This document shows positions 21,001 to 36,000 of a stretch of 64,000 bases of DNA, in pieces. How positions within the stretch are numbered: the first letter of the stretch is position 1; every line of letters starts with the position of its first letter. Position numbers and translations under genes: made by a program. Below the pieces are notes generated by a model. That model was not told where the DNA came from. It worked only from the letters and a program-made list of their open reading frames with translations, and made no database searches. Source of the stretch: Azoarcus_F sp036734105 (GTDB lineage: Bacteria > Pseudomonadota > Gammaproteobacteria > Burkholderiales > Rhodocyclaceae). The stretch covers positions 1 through 64,000 of the forward strand of contig DAIMZH010000013.1 in the NCBI GenBank assembly GCA_036734105.1. The letters are read 5' to 3'.

Positions 21001-24000
21001 CCCGGGGCCAGCCTCAATCACTGGCTGAAGCGGGTCGCCAATCACGTCGTCAGGATCATTGACTGTCACGTTTTCGGCGCTGAAGTCGAACGGAACGTTG
21101 ATGACACCCGAAATATCGAGATCGAAGGAATCTGCTGAGGCTGAGTAGTCCATATAGTCCCCGTTGATACGCGAAGCAAGCGCTTGCGTAACTGCGTCAA
21201 TTGTTGGCGCGACGTTCACGCTGCGCACTGTGGCGGTGAGTCCGGCCAGATCAGTATCAATGCGACTCTCGGCTGCACTCAGCAATGCGGCCAAGTCTGC
21301 ATGACCGCTGACTGATATGTCAAAGGTTTGATTACCCAATGTGAAACGATAAACCGGCTCGTCAAGGAAAGCACCACCAGAGCCAGCCATGGTCAGGAAT
21401 GGCACGTTGGTGAAGGTGACGACGCGCTGGTTCAACTTGGGTGCGTCACTTTGGGTCAGGTGGACCGGTGCATCCACAGGCTGGACGGCCGAAGCGGTGA
21501 CGGTGACTGCGCCAGTCGCCCCAACCAGATCGATGACGGCTCCCCGCGCCTGTGCGACCAGCGGCGTGTCGGCATGAGCATTCAGGGCAGCAGCCAGGGC
21601 GGTAGCGATATCCGCCAGTGACTGGCCATCTGTGGCTTGAACAGAGGCGATGACAGTGCCGCCATCCAGGATGCGATACAAGCCATCGTTCATCACCTGC
21701 AAGGACCCGAGGCTGATGCTTGTCGTGGCGCTCGGCGTACCCGATAACGTCACATCGCCAGCATTGTCTATGGACAGGCTGATAGTTGAAGTGCCGGCTC
21801 CGCTGGTGATGCGCATCTCGTTGGCATCGGCTGTGGCCGCGAAGTCGTTGTCAGCATTGACCAAACCGGCCAGTGCTGTTGCAACCGCATCGTGAGAATC
21901 ACCGTTCTGGGCAATGTAGTCAAACTCGACCGGGGTGTCTCCCGGTGGCGTGATCGTCAGCGTGTAAGTCTCACCCTCAATGACCGCCCGGCCGGTGTCG
22001 AGTGCGAACACCCTCAGCGTGTCGGCCACTGACGCAACACCGACGTCCACGCTATTCAGACCCTCGATGTTCTGCCGCGCCAGTATCTCAAGCCCGACCA
22101 CATCGTTGCTGGCCAAGCCAGCGATGAGCAGATCCAGGTTCTGCCCGGTGCGGACACTGACCACATGCCCATCCAGGTTGATTGCGTAATCCACTCCCTG
22201 CTGCAGCGGGCCGAACTGAACCTGAGCCACCTGACTGGCACTGCGACCAGCCGACTGGACCAGATCGGCAACCGGTTCACCGAGCACCACAAAGACTTCC
22301 TCACGGATGGAAGAGTCCAGATGGAATGAAGTGTTCGGCGTGCCGGCGACAAAGCGCAGCACAGAGAAGGCTTCGATGATCTCGATGCTGACGTCCGGCT
22401 TGTGGGCACCCGCGTCTGTGTTGATGAGGTGTTCGAACGCGCCAAGGATCGAAGCCCAGGACTCGGTGACCAACTCGCCATTCACGGTATCACCTACCTG
22501 TACCGTGTAGCTGGTTTTGTTAGCGTCCGAGACGCCCAGTTCTACCGTAAAGGTCATGGTGGCGCGTGGTTCGACAAGAAAGGCAATCTCACTGATCTGT
22601 ACGCTGCTTTGGCCTGCCTGCGTGGTGTCTGCGGTCACATCGACTGACACCAGCGCGCCCCCGGCTGCAGCCAGGGTGTTTTCAGAAACCTGGGTTGCTT
22701 CGCGCAGGATTCCGGTGCCAACCGAGGTGGTGCGGATCTGCAGCCCACGGTCGACCCCGACATCGGTGGCCGACTGCAGCAGCACATAACCAAACGGCAC
22801 GTTGCCACGCAACACGACCTCGCGACCGTACAGCACAGTCGCCGCGTTATTGTATGCAAGCGTAGCGGTCGGGTTGCCATCTGCATCCAGCACAGGCGTC
22901 ATCATCTGCTCGATGCCTGTCGGTGAGTCGACGATGACTCTGCCATTTAGCTTTTGAGCTCCGGCAGACACGGCAGCCTCGGCACGCGCCACCAGCAACT
23001 GCCCCGCTGCCTCCAGTTTGATGTCGTTTCCGGCGCGATCGACCAGTGTCAGCGCCTCATGCACGCGCAACTCGCCACCGGTGCTGATCTCCACACGCCC
23101 ATTGGTAGCGATGGCGGAGAGGACTTCGAGGTTGGTGGCTTCGTTGATGACGATGTGGCCATTCAGCGCGGATGTCTGCGCCCGCAGCGTGTTGGTCAGC
23201 GTGTTGGCACGAATGGCACCAGCACTTTGCAGCAGCAAATCTGAGGCGATGAATACCGAAGCACCATCGAGATCAATCGCATTGGCTCTCACGTCCAGCG
23301 TCTGGTTAGCGGCGACAATGCCGCCGGTCAGCGACAGCGTTCCGAAAACGTCCAGCTCGACATTGTTGGCTCGATCAAAACCCGCGATTCCGCCGATGAA
23401 GCCGCGCAGGGTGAGGCCTGCGCTGTTGACCCGCAACACCACATCCTGATGGGCACGCAAATCCAGGCGATCCACCGGCAGTTGCGCAACATTGATGTCG
23501 ACGAAACCAGAGCTGCGGGATGTCGTTGAAACGTTGGCTTGACCCGCATTGTTGGTATCAACCACTAGCGCCACGGTCTTCAGGCCACGCGCCTCGACAA
23601 CGAAACTACCAATCTGGTTACCGGCACCATTCTTGTGTGCAATGGTTCCATTGAACAACACGTCCCGATCGGAACGCAGCTCGATGCGCTCAGTCGCCGT
23701 CAAGGTGCCGCCCAGAGACAGCAAGGCTCCGGTGTCGATGATGATGGTGTTGGACGTAATGTTGCCAGGCAGCGCACCCGAGCCACCCGGTATGGCGGTG
23801 CCGTCCTGCTCCTCGCGGAACAGGAAGGCTTCGCGTGCCCGGTATTCGGTGAGTTCAGTGCCTTCAAAGAAACGGTACAAATCCAGCACGCTGCCGCGGA
23901 AAGCGAAGCCCTTGTCGAAATCAAGCGAGGCGTCGCCGTTGTCATGACGCAATACCTGCACTGACCCCTGGTCACTCTCCAGGCGCAGGGTATTGCCACG

Positions 24001-27000
24001 CAACACCGCATCAATCGCGGCATTTTCGGCATTGGCTGCCCGCCCGATCTTGAGGTCATTCTGGCTGCTGATGGCGACTGTGTTGTTGGTGGCACCAGCC
24101 CCCTTGGCAGTCACGGCACGAATCACAAACAGGCCTTCATGCGTCTGGAAGCCAGCATCGAAGTCACTGACGCGGATGTCGCCAGAGGTGGTCACCGCAT
24201 CAAGATAGGTGGTGGCCACCTGCAGGTTGAGGATGCCGCTTGCTGCGGTCAGGTTCAGACGCTCGGCGACCAGGTTGATGTCGCCGCTGCCCACGGCACG
24301 CGAAATCGCGCCAGCAGTGGAGGTGAGGTTGATCACGCCCGCCGAGGAAACCTCGTCAAACGCGGTGATGACGCTGGTTCCAGCGCCGGTAACCGTCAAC
24401 TCGGCACCGCTCGCCGTCGCTGCAAACGGTTGGGCGGAAGTTGCCGTACCCAGTCCTGTCGTAAATTCCGAAATGCGTTGCGCCAGAGCTTCGGCAATGT
24501 CGTTGAGCGTGTCATCGGCTTGTGCGGTGTAACGGATCACCGCTGTACCAGCACCTGCACCCGTGCCATAGCTGATCGTCAGGCGGTAGTCGCCGCCTGC
24601 CACCACCTCGACACCGGCCAGGTTGATGGTTCTGGCAGCAGCATCGCTGGCCTGCCTGGCGCTGATCTGTTGGCCTTCCACCAGCGTGGCGGTGCCGGCA
24701 ATCGGCTTGAGATACACGCCCGCCACCGCGCTACCAACCGCGACATTGCCGACCGCGAGGACCGTAATGTCATTGCCCTTGATGTTGGAGCTCAGGTGAA
24801 CATCATCAAGGTTGACCGCAGCCATTGCATTGATCGACAGCCAGCCGTTAGCCAGTGTGGTGTCGGTGACGCGCAGATCACGGTTACCCTGGGTGACGGT
24901 CACATTACCAGCCTGCTGCAGCGTCATTGCCAAGACATTCACGTGGGTCTTGAGCACGAGATCGTTCTGGCCAGACTGCGCGATATCCAGACGGTTGGCG
25001 GTCAGCAAGGCGTTCTCGTCGATATTCACATCGCCCTGGACGTTGAGGGTGAGATTGCCGCGATTGCCTGCGTCGATATCCTGAAGCACGCTGAGCGAAA
25101 CATCGTCACTGGGCACGGCTCTGGAGACATTGAGCGTTATGGAGTTGCGCTCGCTACCCCCCAGGGTGCGGATATTGCCATCGGTGACACCCGGTCTACC
25201 GACGATCACGCTACCCACGTTGCTCACCAAAATTGCCCCGTCAGCGGTTTGAAGCTGGTCAATCTGCAGGCTGCCACGGTTATCGAGCTTGAGATTGCCC
25301 ACCCCGGCAATACGCATATCCACCGTGCTGACCCGGGTGCTGAGGGTAGTATCGCCACCCGCACGAGTGGTCAGCGTATCAGCGACCAATACACCTTGCT
25401 CCAGCAGGATACGGCCATCAGCAGCGGTCAGGGTCACGGTGCTGCCACTGCCTTGCGCACCCACATTGATCATGCTGCGGGTGTTCTGGGTCTCGGTGGC
25501 GAGCCTGATGTTGCCGCCAAACTGCCCGGCCTCAATCAGCAGCGAACCGTCAGTAGCGCGCACTGCAAGGTCAAGGTCTGAAGGGATATCGGCAGACGCC
25601 GTGTTCATGACGCTGACGCCACCGAAGCCGCCGGAGCCTTGACCAGACCTGATGGCAATGCTGCTCTCGGCGGTCCATTGCCCACCCAGGCTGATATCGC
25701 CACCTGCAGTCACACTGATGCTGAGCGTGTCTACGCCTTTGTCCTCATCCGCCTCCTGACCAATCTGCCCATTGACAATGACATTTGAAGTGTTCGACCG
25801 CAGGCTGATGGTTTCAGCCGCCAGCTCGGCAGCGTCCGCGACACGCAACAAGTCTGTTGATGTCAGGGTCAGCGCCCCACCCGCGGTCAGCGCAGACATT
25901 ACCGCTTGCCCGTCAGCATCACGCATGGCGCTGACAGTCAGGGCCAGGCCGGAATTCACCGTGAAGTCGGTGCTGGCATGCGCCAGGCCACTCAGCGTAG
26001 TGCTGCCCTTGGACTCAATCAGGATGGAGTCTGCATAAAGGGATTCGCCACCATAGTCGGCCCCGAGCAACGGAATGACCTTGATCGTTTGCTCAGTCCG
26101 GGTGATGAACTCACTCTGCACGATCGGGACGGTTTCCCAGACGGTGACATCTTCAAACTGAACCACTGGCACCATGCGTACCGAGGTCTCGTACACCGGA
26201 CGGAAATCGAAAATATCCTTTTCTTGTGTCGTGACCTGATAGCCAAGGCTGATACGGTCATCAAAGATCGGGTTCCAGGTTGAGGTCCAGTTGTAGCGGT
26301 AGTTCTGGAACTGCTCCTTGACGACGCCCCAGACCTTATAGCTTGAAATCGCGTCTCCCCAGCTACCGCTTGCCCAACGACCATACCACCCGCTTGTGTT
26401 CCACCCGGCTGTCCAACCGCCATAGTTTATGTGTTCATAGGCTTCGGCCCGATAAGTGCTGGACGGATTGATCGAAACCGCCGAAATTCGGTCATTACGG
26501 TCTCGTCCCACCCAGGAGTTGAAACCGGTAGCGTTGATCGTCCAGCCGGAGAAGTTGCTGTGCTCGTAGAACGTGACGTTGCCACCACCCGGAGCCCAAC
26601 CCACGCTTCTGGTCCAACTGCCGGTGACCGCAGTACGGTCAAAACCTGCGGTCTGGTCGGTACGAAGCTCTTCCAGCAAAGTATTTGGCGCATACAGCAA
26701 GGCGCTGGCCGGCGCCAGGCTGCTGGAATGCGGAGAGGTGATACTCCCCCGACGATTGTCGTGACCTTGCGGGTCATTACCCTCGATAAGGTTGAACGCC
26801 CACTGCCATTCGGGATCGTAACGCAGTTGCAGCGACAAATCGTTGACACCCGATCCGGAATTTAGCGCATAGGTGCGCAGTCCCGAGCCAGTGGCGTAAT
26901 CCACGCGCCAGCGACCATCGCTGTTGTCGTAGTCGCCATAATTGAATGAGTTGTCAGGCGTCCAGGAAGACTTGTCCTGGGTATAACTCAAACGCGCCGA

Positions 27001-30000
27001 GTCGTTGTACTGCCCGACCCACTCACCACGGTGGTAACCGGACAGGGCATCAGCGGCCTGCAAGGTCAACCACTGTTCGTTCCTCTGACCAGTCACCGCA
27101 CCGGTACCAGCGTTGAAGCCGGTACCGCTGCCGACACTGGAAACCTGATCAACCTGCACGAAAAGATATTGCGTCTCGCCCTGCGTGACAGTTCTGAGAA
27201 TGTCGCGTTGAGCGCCATCCGGCATCTGGATGTACTTGTCCCGCCACCCGGCGACATCGACGTGGAAGATTCGGTCCGAACCCCAATCCGGGGTCACGAT
27301 CTCGGTTGGCACAACCTGACCATTGAGGGTCTTCTCGAGCGCGACGCGATTGTGGTGAACCGTTCCGCCAGCATCCGTCACGCTATAGGTGAAGTCATAC
27401 AGCGGCATGTACCCCGTGTGGTTCAGCACCGCCTGTCGCTGTGGCTCAAGGAGTTGGGTAAAGCCGAGATAGCTGGCGTTCTTGTACTCACCACGAACAT
27501 AGCTCAACATGACGGGAGCAGCAGATTGCCCGGGATTTTCGGCCGTGCCGGCGTTGTTCCAGTTCACCTGGAAGTTGTGGTAATGAACACCCTCGATCAG
27601 CGTGTTGAGGAAGCGTTCATTCAGCGGCGCATTCGGGTTGTAATAGCCAATCTGATAAAGCCTGGCGTCATATTGATAAAACTCGCTGCCGACCTTGACC
27701 CGCGCCGTGCCCACCTGCTCGGTGATGGTGGTCTCTTCATAGGTGATTCTCGGCACCTGAATCGTGCCAACCGCCACCTCCTGATAGCCGACAACAGTCT
27801 GGATTTCATCTTCGATGGTGGTGATGACCGGCACCAACAGCACACGATCGCCGCCGACGTCGGGGTCAGCAGTCAGATGCACCTGCCCGCCAGAACGGGC
27901 CTGCAGGTCACCGGCTGCCTGCACCACGCCCTGCCCGACGACCCGAATCAGTCCGTCAGCCAGTTGAGCGAGCGTTATCTCACCTTCAAGCAGCGTCCGC
28001 CCAAGGTTGAGATTTACGCCTGCATTGAGATGCACGTCACCAGCCGACTGCACCAGCCCGGCAATACGCAGCTCGTTGCGGGCATTGACCAGAATGCGGC
28101 TGTCAGCCGCCTCGGTCTTGAGAATGCCGTCCACATAAATGGACGGTGCTGCCAGATGCACCAGCGCATCAGCCTTGATGATGGCGTCCTCGCTGGTAAT
28201 CTGGCCCAGAATATCCATGCGCTCACGCGCCTGCAGGAAGGTTCCGGATTCCTCCGCCAAGGAGAAGACGTGGCTGCCAAGTGTCATGGTGATGCGGTTG
28301 GCCACGATGCTGACATCGTCGCGGGCATCGACCAGGCCCTGGATCACCACATTGCCCGCAACCGAGACCATATCAATGCTACCGACGCGGCCAATGTCCT
28401 TGTTTTCACCCTCAACCTGACCAACCACGCCTTGCAGCAGGATGTTGCCGGTCGCGCGCAAACTCATCGCGCCACCGTGGTCAGTATCAAGAGTGCCGCC
28501 ACTTTGCCGTATGCCAGCCTCGTTCAATACAACCTCGGTGACCACCAGGGCAGTGCCACTGGTGTCAGTACCTGCCACCAGATCAAGTGCAGCCCCCGCA
28601 CGGACCAGGCCATCCACAAACAACTGACCCTGCGATTCAATGCGCGCACTGGAGCCAGAGTCTGCAGCATTGACGATATTGCTGATCAGTATTCTGCCAG
28701 TTGCAAAGATGTCGATTCTGGCCGGGTCTCCGCCAATCAGCACAGGCTCTCCGCCCTCGCTCAACTCGCCGCGTGCATCTGCACGCACGGCGGCTGCGGC
28801 CCCCACCACAAGACCAAGACCAGCGTCATCACGCCCGGCACGAATGCGCAGTTCACCGCTTGCCTGTGCGACCGCTCCCGCATCAGACAGATCAAGAGAC
28901 TCATCAAGCCGCATACCGCCCACAACCACTGCCCCGGTGGCACGGATGTCCAGCCGCGCGTTCTTGCCTGTCCACCGGGCCTCACCCGCTGCTGCATCAA
29001 AGCTTGCCCCGGCAAGCAGTGCACCGCTCAGCACCATGTTTTGTGCATTCAGCGTGATCCGGCTGGCATCTCCCGACGAATACATCTGGGTATCAGCACC
29101 GAGCTGCATACCGGCGGCAGCGCGCAGCTCTAACAGGCGATCTGCTGCCATGATGACGCCGCGCGCCTGCACCTGCAGCAGCGCGATCGCGGCATCACCC
29201 GCGCCTGAGCTGATTACTATCTCGGCACCACTAGCCGAAGCGGCATAACCCAGCGCATTCAACTCGCTAGCCAGCCCCTCGGCCACGCTCGCCATGCTGT
29301 CAAGATTGGTGCCAACAAAGCGGACCAGGTCGGCACCGACGCGCAGCAGATACTGCTGGCCGGACTGGAAGGTGACCGCTGAGAGGTCAATGCTCCGCGC
29401 AGTATCCACAGCACCGGCAGCGGATACCACGACACCTGCTACCGCCTCTGGAAGCACAGGAGCAAAAGTGCCAGCACGCAACATGCCGCCTGCGTCTACG
29501 GTGAGTCGCTGGTTGGCATCGGCCAGCAGCAAACGGGTGTTGACGAGTTCCATGTCAGCACCCGAACGCAGCAGCATTGAGCCAGCCACGTCGAACTGAC
29601 CCGACACCAGCATGCTGCCAGTGGCAATGGCCTGAACCTCGTAGTCGAGCAGCGAAGCAGTGTTGCGCTCGCTGATGATCCAGCCCTGCAACACCACATC
29701 CTGGCCACGCAACGTCACCTGACCGTTGGTGTTGATCAGACCGCTGCGATCCAGTGTCAGCGAACCTTGCCGCGAGCTGATCTCAACCAGTTGCAGACCC
29801 GGGTTGCGCTGATCATCACGATCCACACCAATCTGGTTGTTGATCACAACATCCTGCTCACCGGTGATCATGATACGACCAGCAGAACCGGTGGAAATCA
29901 GTCGTGCAGTACCAAAGGTTTCGACGCTGCGCTCGCCCGGCAGGTTCAGGGTGCCGGCGCGCAAGATGATGTCGCGATCCGCTTGCAGGTCGCCACGAAC

Positions 30001-33000
30001 CTCAAGCGCACCCCGTGCGTTAACAATGATACTGGCATTGGTGCCGCCAGCCACCAGTCTGCCTTGCAAGACGGCATCGCCGGCCGGGTTCAGCTCGATA
30101 TTGCCACGGCGGGTTTCAAAGGTGCCACTGGCGCGCAGGTCAAGACCATCCGAGCCGAGGTCGCTACCGCTCAGGAAGTTGATCGCGTCATGGCCGATGA
30201 CATGCGACGCGATGATCACGTCGCCATTGATGGCACCTTGACGGCCAAAATTGACCACTGAGCCGACCTGACTTGCGTCCACCGCGACTACCGGAGCCGA
30301 CGTCATGACGCCCGCCTCGAAACCGCTGAAGCCCAGGCGATCGGCACCGACAGAGCCGCTGCTGTAAAGCCTGGTGTCGAAGGCACCGGTGAACATCAGA
30401 CGACCGTCGTCCAGGCGCACCCGGAACAACTCGTCCGGGCTGCTGGACGGCAGATCGGGGTTTTCCGCCAGAGATGCCTCAATCGCCTGCTTGAGGGTCA
30501 TGGTCTGGCCGGCATCGGGCGCAGGAGAAACCACGCGGAACTGGGTTTCATCCATGATGCGTTTCTGCAGGGTGTTCATCAGATCACCCAGACCTTGGTG
30601 CGCTGCAGCTTCGGCTTGAGTCAGGATGACCTCGCCACGCACCACATAGCGGCCCACGTCAATCTCCAGGTCGAGGCTGACATCGCTGGTCAAGTCCCCG
30701 GTGGCCAGCTCGGCAAAGCCATCAGCGCGCAAGCGCTGGTCGTATGCCGCTACCTGCATCCAGATATCACCGGAAGCGCTCAGATTGATGGCGCTGTCGG
30801 TGAGTCCGGTGCGCAGCCCCACTGTGCCGCCCAGCACAATGCCGTAATCCTGCTGGCGAGCATGAAGTTCTTCCGGCGGCGTATCCGGCATGGCGCTCAG
30901 GTATGCGGACCCGGCCCCGGTTCCGCCACGCAAAGTGATCTCGCGTCCGGCAAACAGCTCCCGGGTAAGCAGAATCTGCTTGTCTGCTTCAATCTCGATT
31001 CTCGAAGCGCCGTTTCCGAAGACAGGCAGACTGCCCAGATAGCTTCCGTTGACATCAAAGACGTCCTGAACTTCGCCGCCAGCAACAAGGAAGCCGAAGA
31101 TGTCGGCATCACCCGCCGACTTGATGTGGATCACGCCGTCATCGCCACGCGCAGAAAGTTGCGCGGCACCCGGCAAGTACACCCCGACGCCACTGGCGTT
31201 GGTGCCACCTTCCAGGGTGATGGCGTCATAGGCACGCAGACGACCACCGATTTCTACCGTTTCACCGGTTTCTGTCAGCGTGGGGCCGCCCAGATAGACC
31301 TGACCAAGCGCCTTGATATCAATTGAACCGCCTTCGGTGCTCCATTGCAGGGTTTCGCTTTGCAACACGCCATTGTCGAACACTTGGTTGACTCGTGCGC
31401 CTGCCGTCAGAGTGCCCACTATCCGGGTGTTGCCCTGCACGTCGATCGTAATATTTCCGCCGTCGCCCCCTGTCCCTTGGGCAATGACGGTGATGCCACC
31501 AGCCGAGGTGATGCTCAAGGCAACACCTTCGTCATCCGGTCCGGGAAGATCGGTCGTGCGCAGCGTCACTGCACGGCTCGCCTCGATTGCGCCATCCAGA
31601 TGGATACGCTGACCGGCCTCGACGAGCACCATGGACCCCGGCTGATTGCGGACTTCAGCGCCCGGGGCAAGGTTGGCACCGGCCACGATACGCCCATCAA
31701 TAATCACATCCTGACCACCGATCAGGCTGATCTGGCTGTTTGCGGTCAAGGTGTTCAATGTTGACGTGGCGTGCACAAAAACGCTGACGCCTGCGGCATT
31801 TGCTCCCTGTCCGGGACCGGTCAGTGCTGCATTAGTGAGCGCATCAACGCCACCACGCAGACTCAGGTCACCGGTTACCCGGGCGTTGCCCTCCCAATAC
31901 ACCCAACGCTCGGAATGCAGATCCAGGTCTGCATGATCACCCAGCAGGTTGATGTTGCCACGGACGATGACATCACCCTCGCCAGAGATTGACACACCTT
32001 GCCCGTCATCCAGCGTGGTCAGCGTACCGGTGAGCAGGAAGCCATAACCGCGCTGACCAAAGAGCTCCGGCACCTCCTGAATCTGTACCGAATTGACGTT
32101 GCCATCATTGTTTTCGTCCAGCAGGTAGACGAGGTAACGGTTGATGCCATCAGAGAGCAGGTAGCGTTTTTCGTTACCGCCTGCCCCTTCGGTTTCGGCA
32201 GGATAGTCGACACCCGCTTCGAGCATCGTGCGCAATGCGACATTGTCTGCAAGTTGGGCATTGTAGAAGACGGGCGTTGAGTACTCGGCATATCCGACGC
32301 TTTGCAGCACCAGGAAGTACTGCTCCGGCGTGAGTCCGACCGGCTCGGGGTCTTCAGCGCTGGGCTCAGCCAGGCGCTGGAAGGGTGTGCCATCCTCGGG
32401 GCGGGGTACGTCCTGCCACTGGATATCGCTGTTCCGATAGTCTCCCGGCTGCGCTTCACTGCCAGCGACAAAGGTCAGGCGGAAGCGGTCTGCGTGGTCT
32501 TCGGCAAGCGTGGGGTTTGACCAGACCACGCCGGCAAAGCGCTGATAGCCCAGGTGCGCGAGCACAAGGTCAACCTGCGCAAGCGTGAGATCCTGGAACG
32601 CTGCGTCCTCACCCGGGTCGAGCGACACCGACTCACCATCAACCGTGACAGTCCAGTCGATATCGCTGTTACGGTAATCCTGATCTTCACCCTCTATGAA
32701 ATCAAAGACAAACTTACGCTCGCTCTCGGTTGCGTCCGGTTTGACAAAGACCGGGTTGGGGTATTGCACATAGCCAAGCGTCTCGGCCACCCGGGTGCGC
32801 TGCTCAAGCGTCAGATCCTCGAAGGTCGCGTCTTCGGCCGGGGTGTCCACTCCCCCCCAGTTGATCTGCTCGTAGTCGATGATGGCCGGCGTGCCACTGG
32901 CAAACTGGCGCACCACCTGCTGGCCGGACGCTGCGTCCGGTTTGACCCACACGCCATCCGAATAAATCTCGTAGCCGAGCGAATGCGCAAGCGCACGCTG

Positions 33001-36000
33001 CTGGGCAGCCGTCAACGCCGCAAACGCGGTGTTGGCGGCGGGCATGCCCGCGTCACCCCAGAAAATGTTCTCTCGCTGGTAGTCAGTGACCAAGCCACGC
33101 GTGAAGCTCGTTTTGAGTTGCTCACCCGGCAGCGCCGAGAAGTTGTAATACTCAAGTTGGTCCACCGGGTTGAAACCAGGCGTTCCGGTCAACGCCTCCC
33201 AGTCGATGTGGGCAGGGCTGACATCGAACCCAAGGTGCCTGGCCACAACGAGACGCTGCAGCGACGACAGTTGCAGGAAGCTCGCGTTTTCAGCGGGCGC
33301 ACCGGACAAGCTCCAGTCGATCTCGCTGTTCAGGTAATCCTCGCCAACACCCTGTATGAAACGTGTGCGAGCCTGCGGGTTCTGAAGGTCGGGGTCGGTG
33401 GGGTAGAACAGCAGGTCTACCGAATACCCCAATGCACCGGCGACGACGAGACGCTGCTCCAGCGTGAGGTCATCAAAATCCGCATTGGCTGCAGGCGGCG
33501 TCACACCCAACCAGTTGATCCGGTCGTTGTCATAATCCGCAGAAGTACCCTCTAGCAGCCCGGTGAGCACCTGACGGCCTGGCTCGGCCGCCATATTGAC
33601 CAGCACCAGCCCAGCATGAAAGGTATAGCCAGTCGAGTCGGTCAGCGACGAACCCACCGTCAGCTCGGTCAGGAAGCGCGAGCCCGCCTCTGCGTTGGGG
33701 TTGTAGAAGCCGCCGTTTTCAAAAACGGTATAGCCTTGAGCGCGAGCAATCGCGAACTGTGTCTCCTGATCCAGTGTAGAGAAGGGCACCAAACCGGAAA
33801 CCGGCACCAGCCCCACGCCACTTCCGGCCAGAGGTCGGTTGGCCCCATCAAGCAGGGCGCGCAGGTCTGCGGTGATGTTCCCTGCCTTGATCGCAGCAAC
33901 CAGGGCTTCCAGATTGACATTGCTCTCGGCGACAACACGGCCAGGAATGGTGTCAAAGTATTCAGCGAGATCGGAGACCGTCTCACCGTACTCTATGGAC
34001 ATTGCGCCCGCTGCCGTCACAGCACCGGCAAGACGCATCTCTCCTGTCGTGCGAATATCCAGCGAGGTGTTTGCACCCGTGGCGACGATCTGCGTATCGG
34101 TAATGAAGCGTGCGCCCACAGTCACAGCGGTGCCACTGTTCATGTGGAAGAACTGCCCGGCATCAATGATGACTTTCGCGTCATCAGCGCGTGCTGCAAT
34201 CAACGCACCCTGAGTCAGGGCGATACCCGCCGTTGATTGAATATCGATAGTGGCATTGCGCCCGGCGCGGTCGGTATTGACCGGCACGCTGTTCACATCG
34301 GTTTCACCCGCGAAAAACGCTGTGCCGCTGAAGATGGTCCCGGAGGTGCGCACCTTGAGCAGTCCACCATCGCGACGAACGCTGATCTCGCTGCCTGCGC
34401 CAGCCGTAATGCTGTTGGGCGTATCCGGAATCGGGGTGCTGCGCTGGAACACCAGTGCGCCGTCACCGGTCGACCCGAGCACTTCGATGTCTACACGGTC
34501 CAGCCCTCGGATCCAGCCGCCGTTGACGAGTTGTTCATCAATCCGCAGATACAGGTCATTGGCCTCAAGCCCGGAGGTACCGGGTTGGGTCGGTGTGCGG
34601 GTACTGGTGGGCAGCACATCGACGACATGCCCTTCCAGGTCGAGACGTTTGGCGGCCTGAACATCGCCTGCCACGCTAACACGATCACCGAGCAGGGTGA
34701 CGTCGTCCTCAAACCTGGCGGTGAAGTCGAAGCGCCCAATCCGGGTATCAAGCGCGTCGCCAACAATCATGCGAACCGCGTCGTCATGGCGATGACCGAT
34801 CGTGATGCTGCTGAAACCAGCTTGCAGGGCGGAGAGGTCGCCCATGCCGAGTTCCATGAATCCGGTGTTTCCAGCCGTGGACAAATCCACGCCCAAGCGA
34901 GACTGACCCGCGCCACCAATCCGGTAGGCCTGCGTATCGGTCTTGGCATGGATGGTCAGGTTGCCAGTGCCTCTGACGCTGTCTGGCCCGGCTTCGTAGA
35001 AGTCCACATCATCGGCGACGACACGGATCTCACCACCACCCCCTGCGCGGAGCAAGGCGCCGTCTGCCAGTGACAGCAAGGACTCATAGGTCTCCAGGTC
35101 GACATCAATGAGTCCTTTGGCGGTATACAGGCCGCCGTTGGCACGTCCACCAGCCAGCACACGCAGGCTGTCACGCTCGCGGATGACGATGTCACCCCGG
35201 TTGGTGGAGCCGGTGTAGGTGTTGACCACTGTCAGGGCTGCGAGGTCGCTATGCAATACCCCTTCGATACCAACCGCCTGCAGGTTGAAATGCCCCCCCG
35301 GAGACTGCAAATACTGATTGTCGACATTCAACGCGCCAGGCGTGGTCACCTTCAGATTGGTGCTGCCCCATGACTCATTTGCTGCGCTGACAATGCGCAG
35401 CGCGCTTGAGGCATTCGTGTCGTTGATCACCACATCGGTGAGACCGCCGCCAAATTCGACCACCCGCTGGTCATGGACAAGCTTCATCTGCCGCAATTCG
35501 ATGTCATGCGACGAATTGACGTCATCCAGAATCAGGGTGTTCGTCCCTGAACCACCCTCAATACCAAGATAGCCAATCAGGTCCGCACGAATGGTGTCGT
35601 TGCCCGAGCCCAAGGTGATGTTGGTGGCTGCAGAGCCCTCAACGCGAACCTCGTTGTTTCCACCCGACAGCACCACGGTGTTGAGCCCGGAGCCCATGTC
35701 GACGATGGCACCTGCATTACCACCGACATAGGTGTCGTTGCCACCGCCACCGTAGAATCTGATGCCTGCAGTGTCGCCACCGTAGAATTCGTCGTTGCCG
35801 GAGCCGCCCCGGATGGTGCTGCCTGAGGCGCCACCCAGAATCACAAACACGTTGTTTCCGCCACCACCGTCAAGATCGAGCAGCGCGGAGACGCCTGGCT
35901 CTATGAATATCTGGTCATTGCCGCTACCGCCACGGGCAACGATCTTGTTCACGCCACTGTAGACTTTTGTCTCGCCCAAGGCACTGACTTCGACCCGGCC

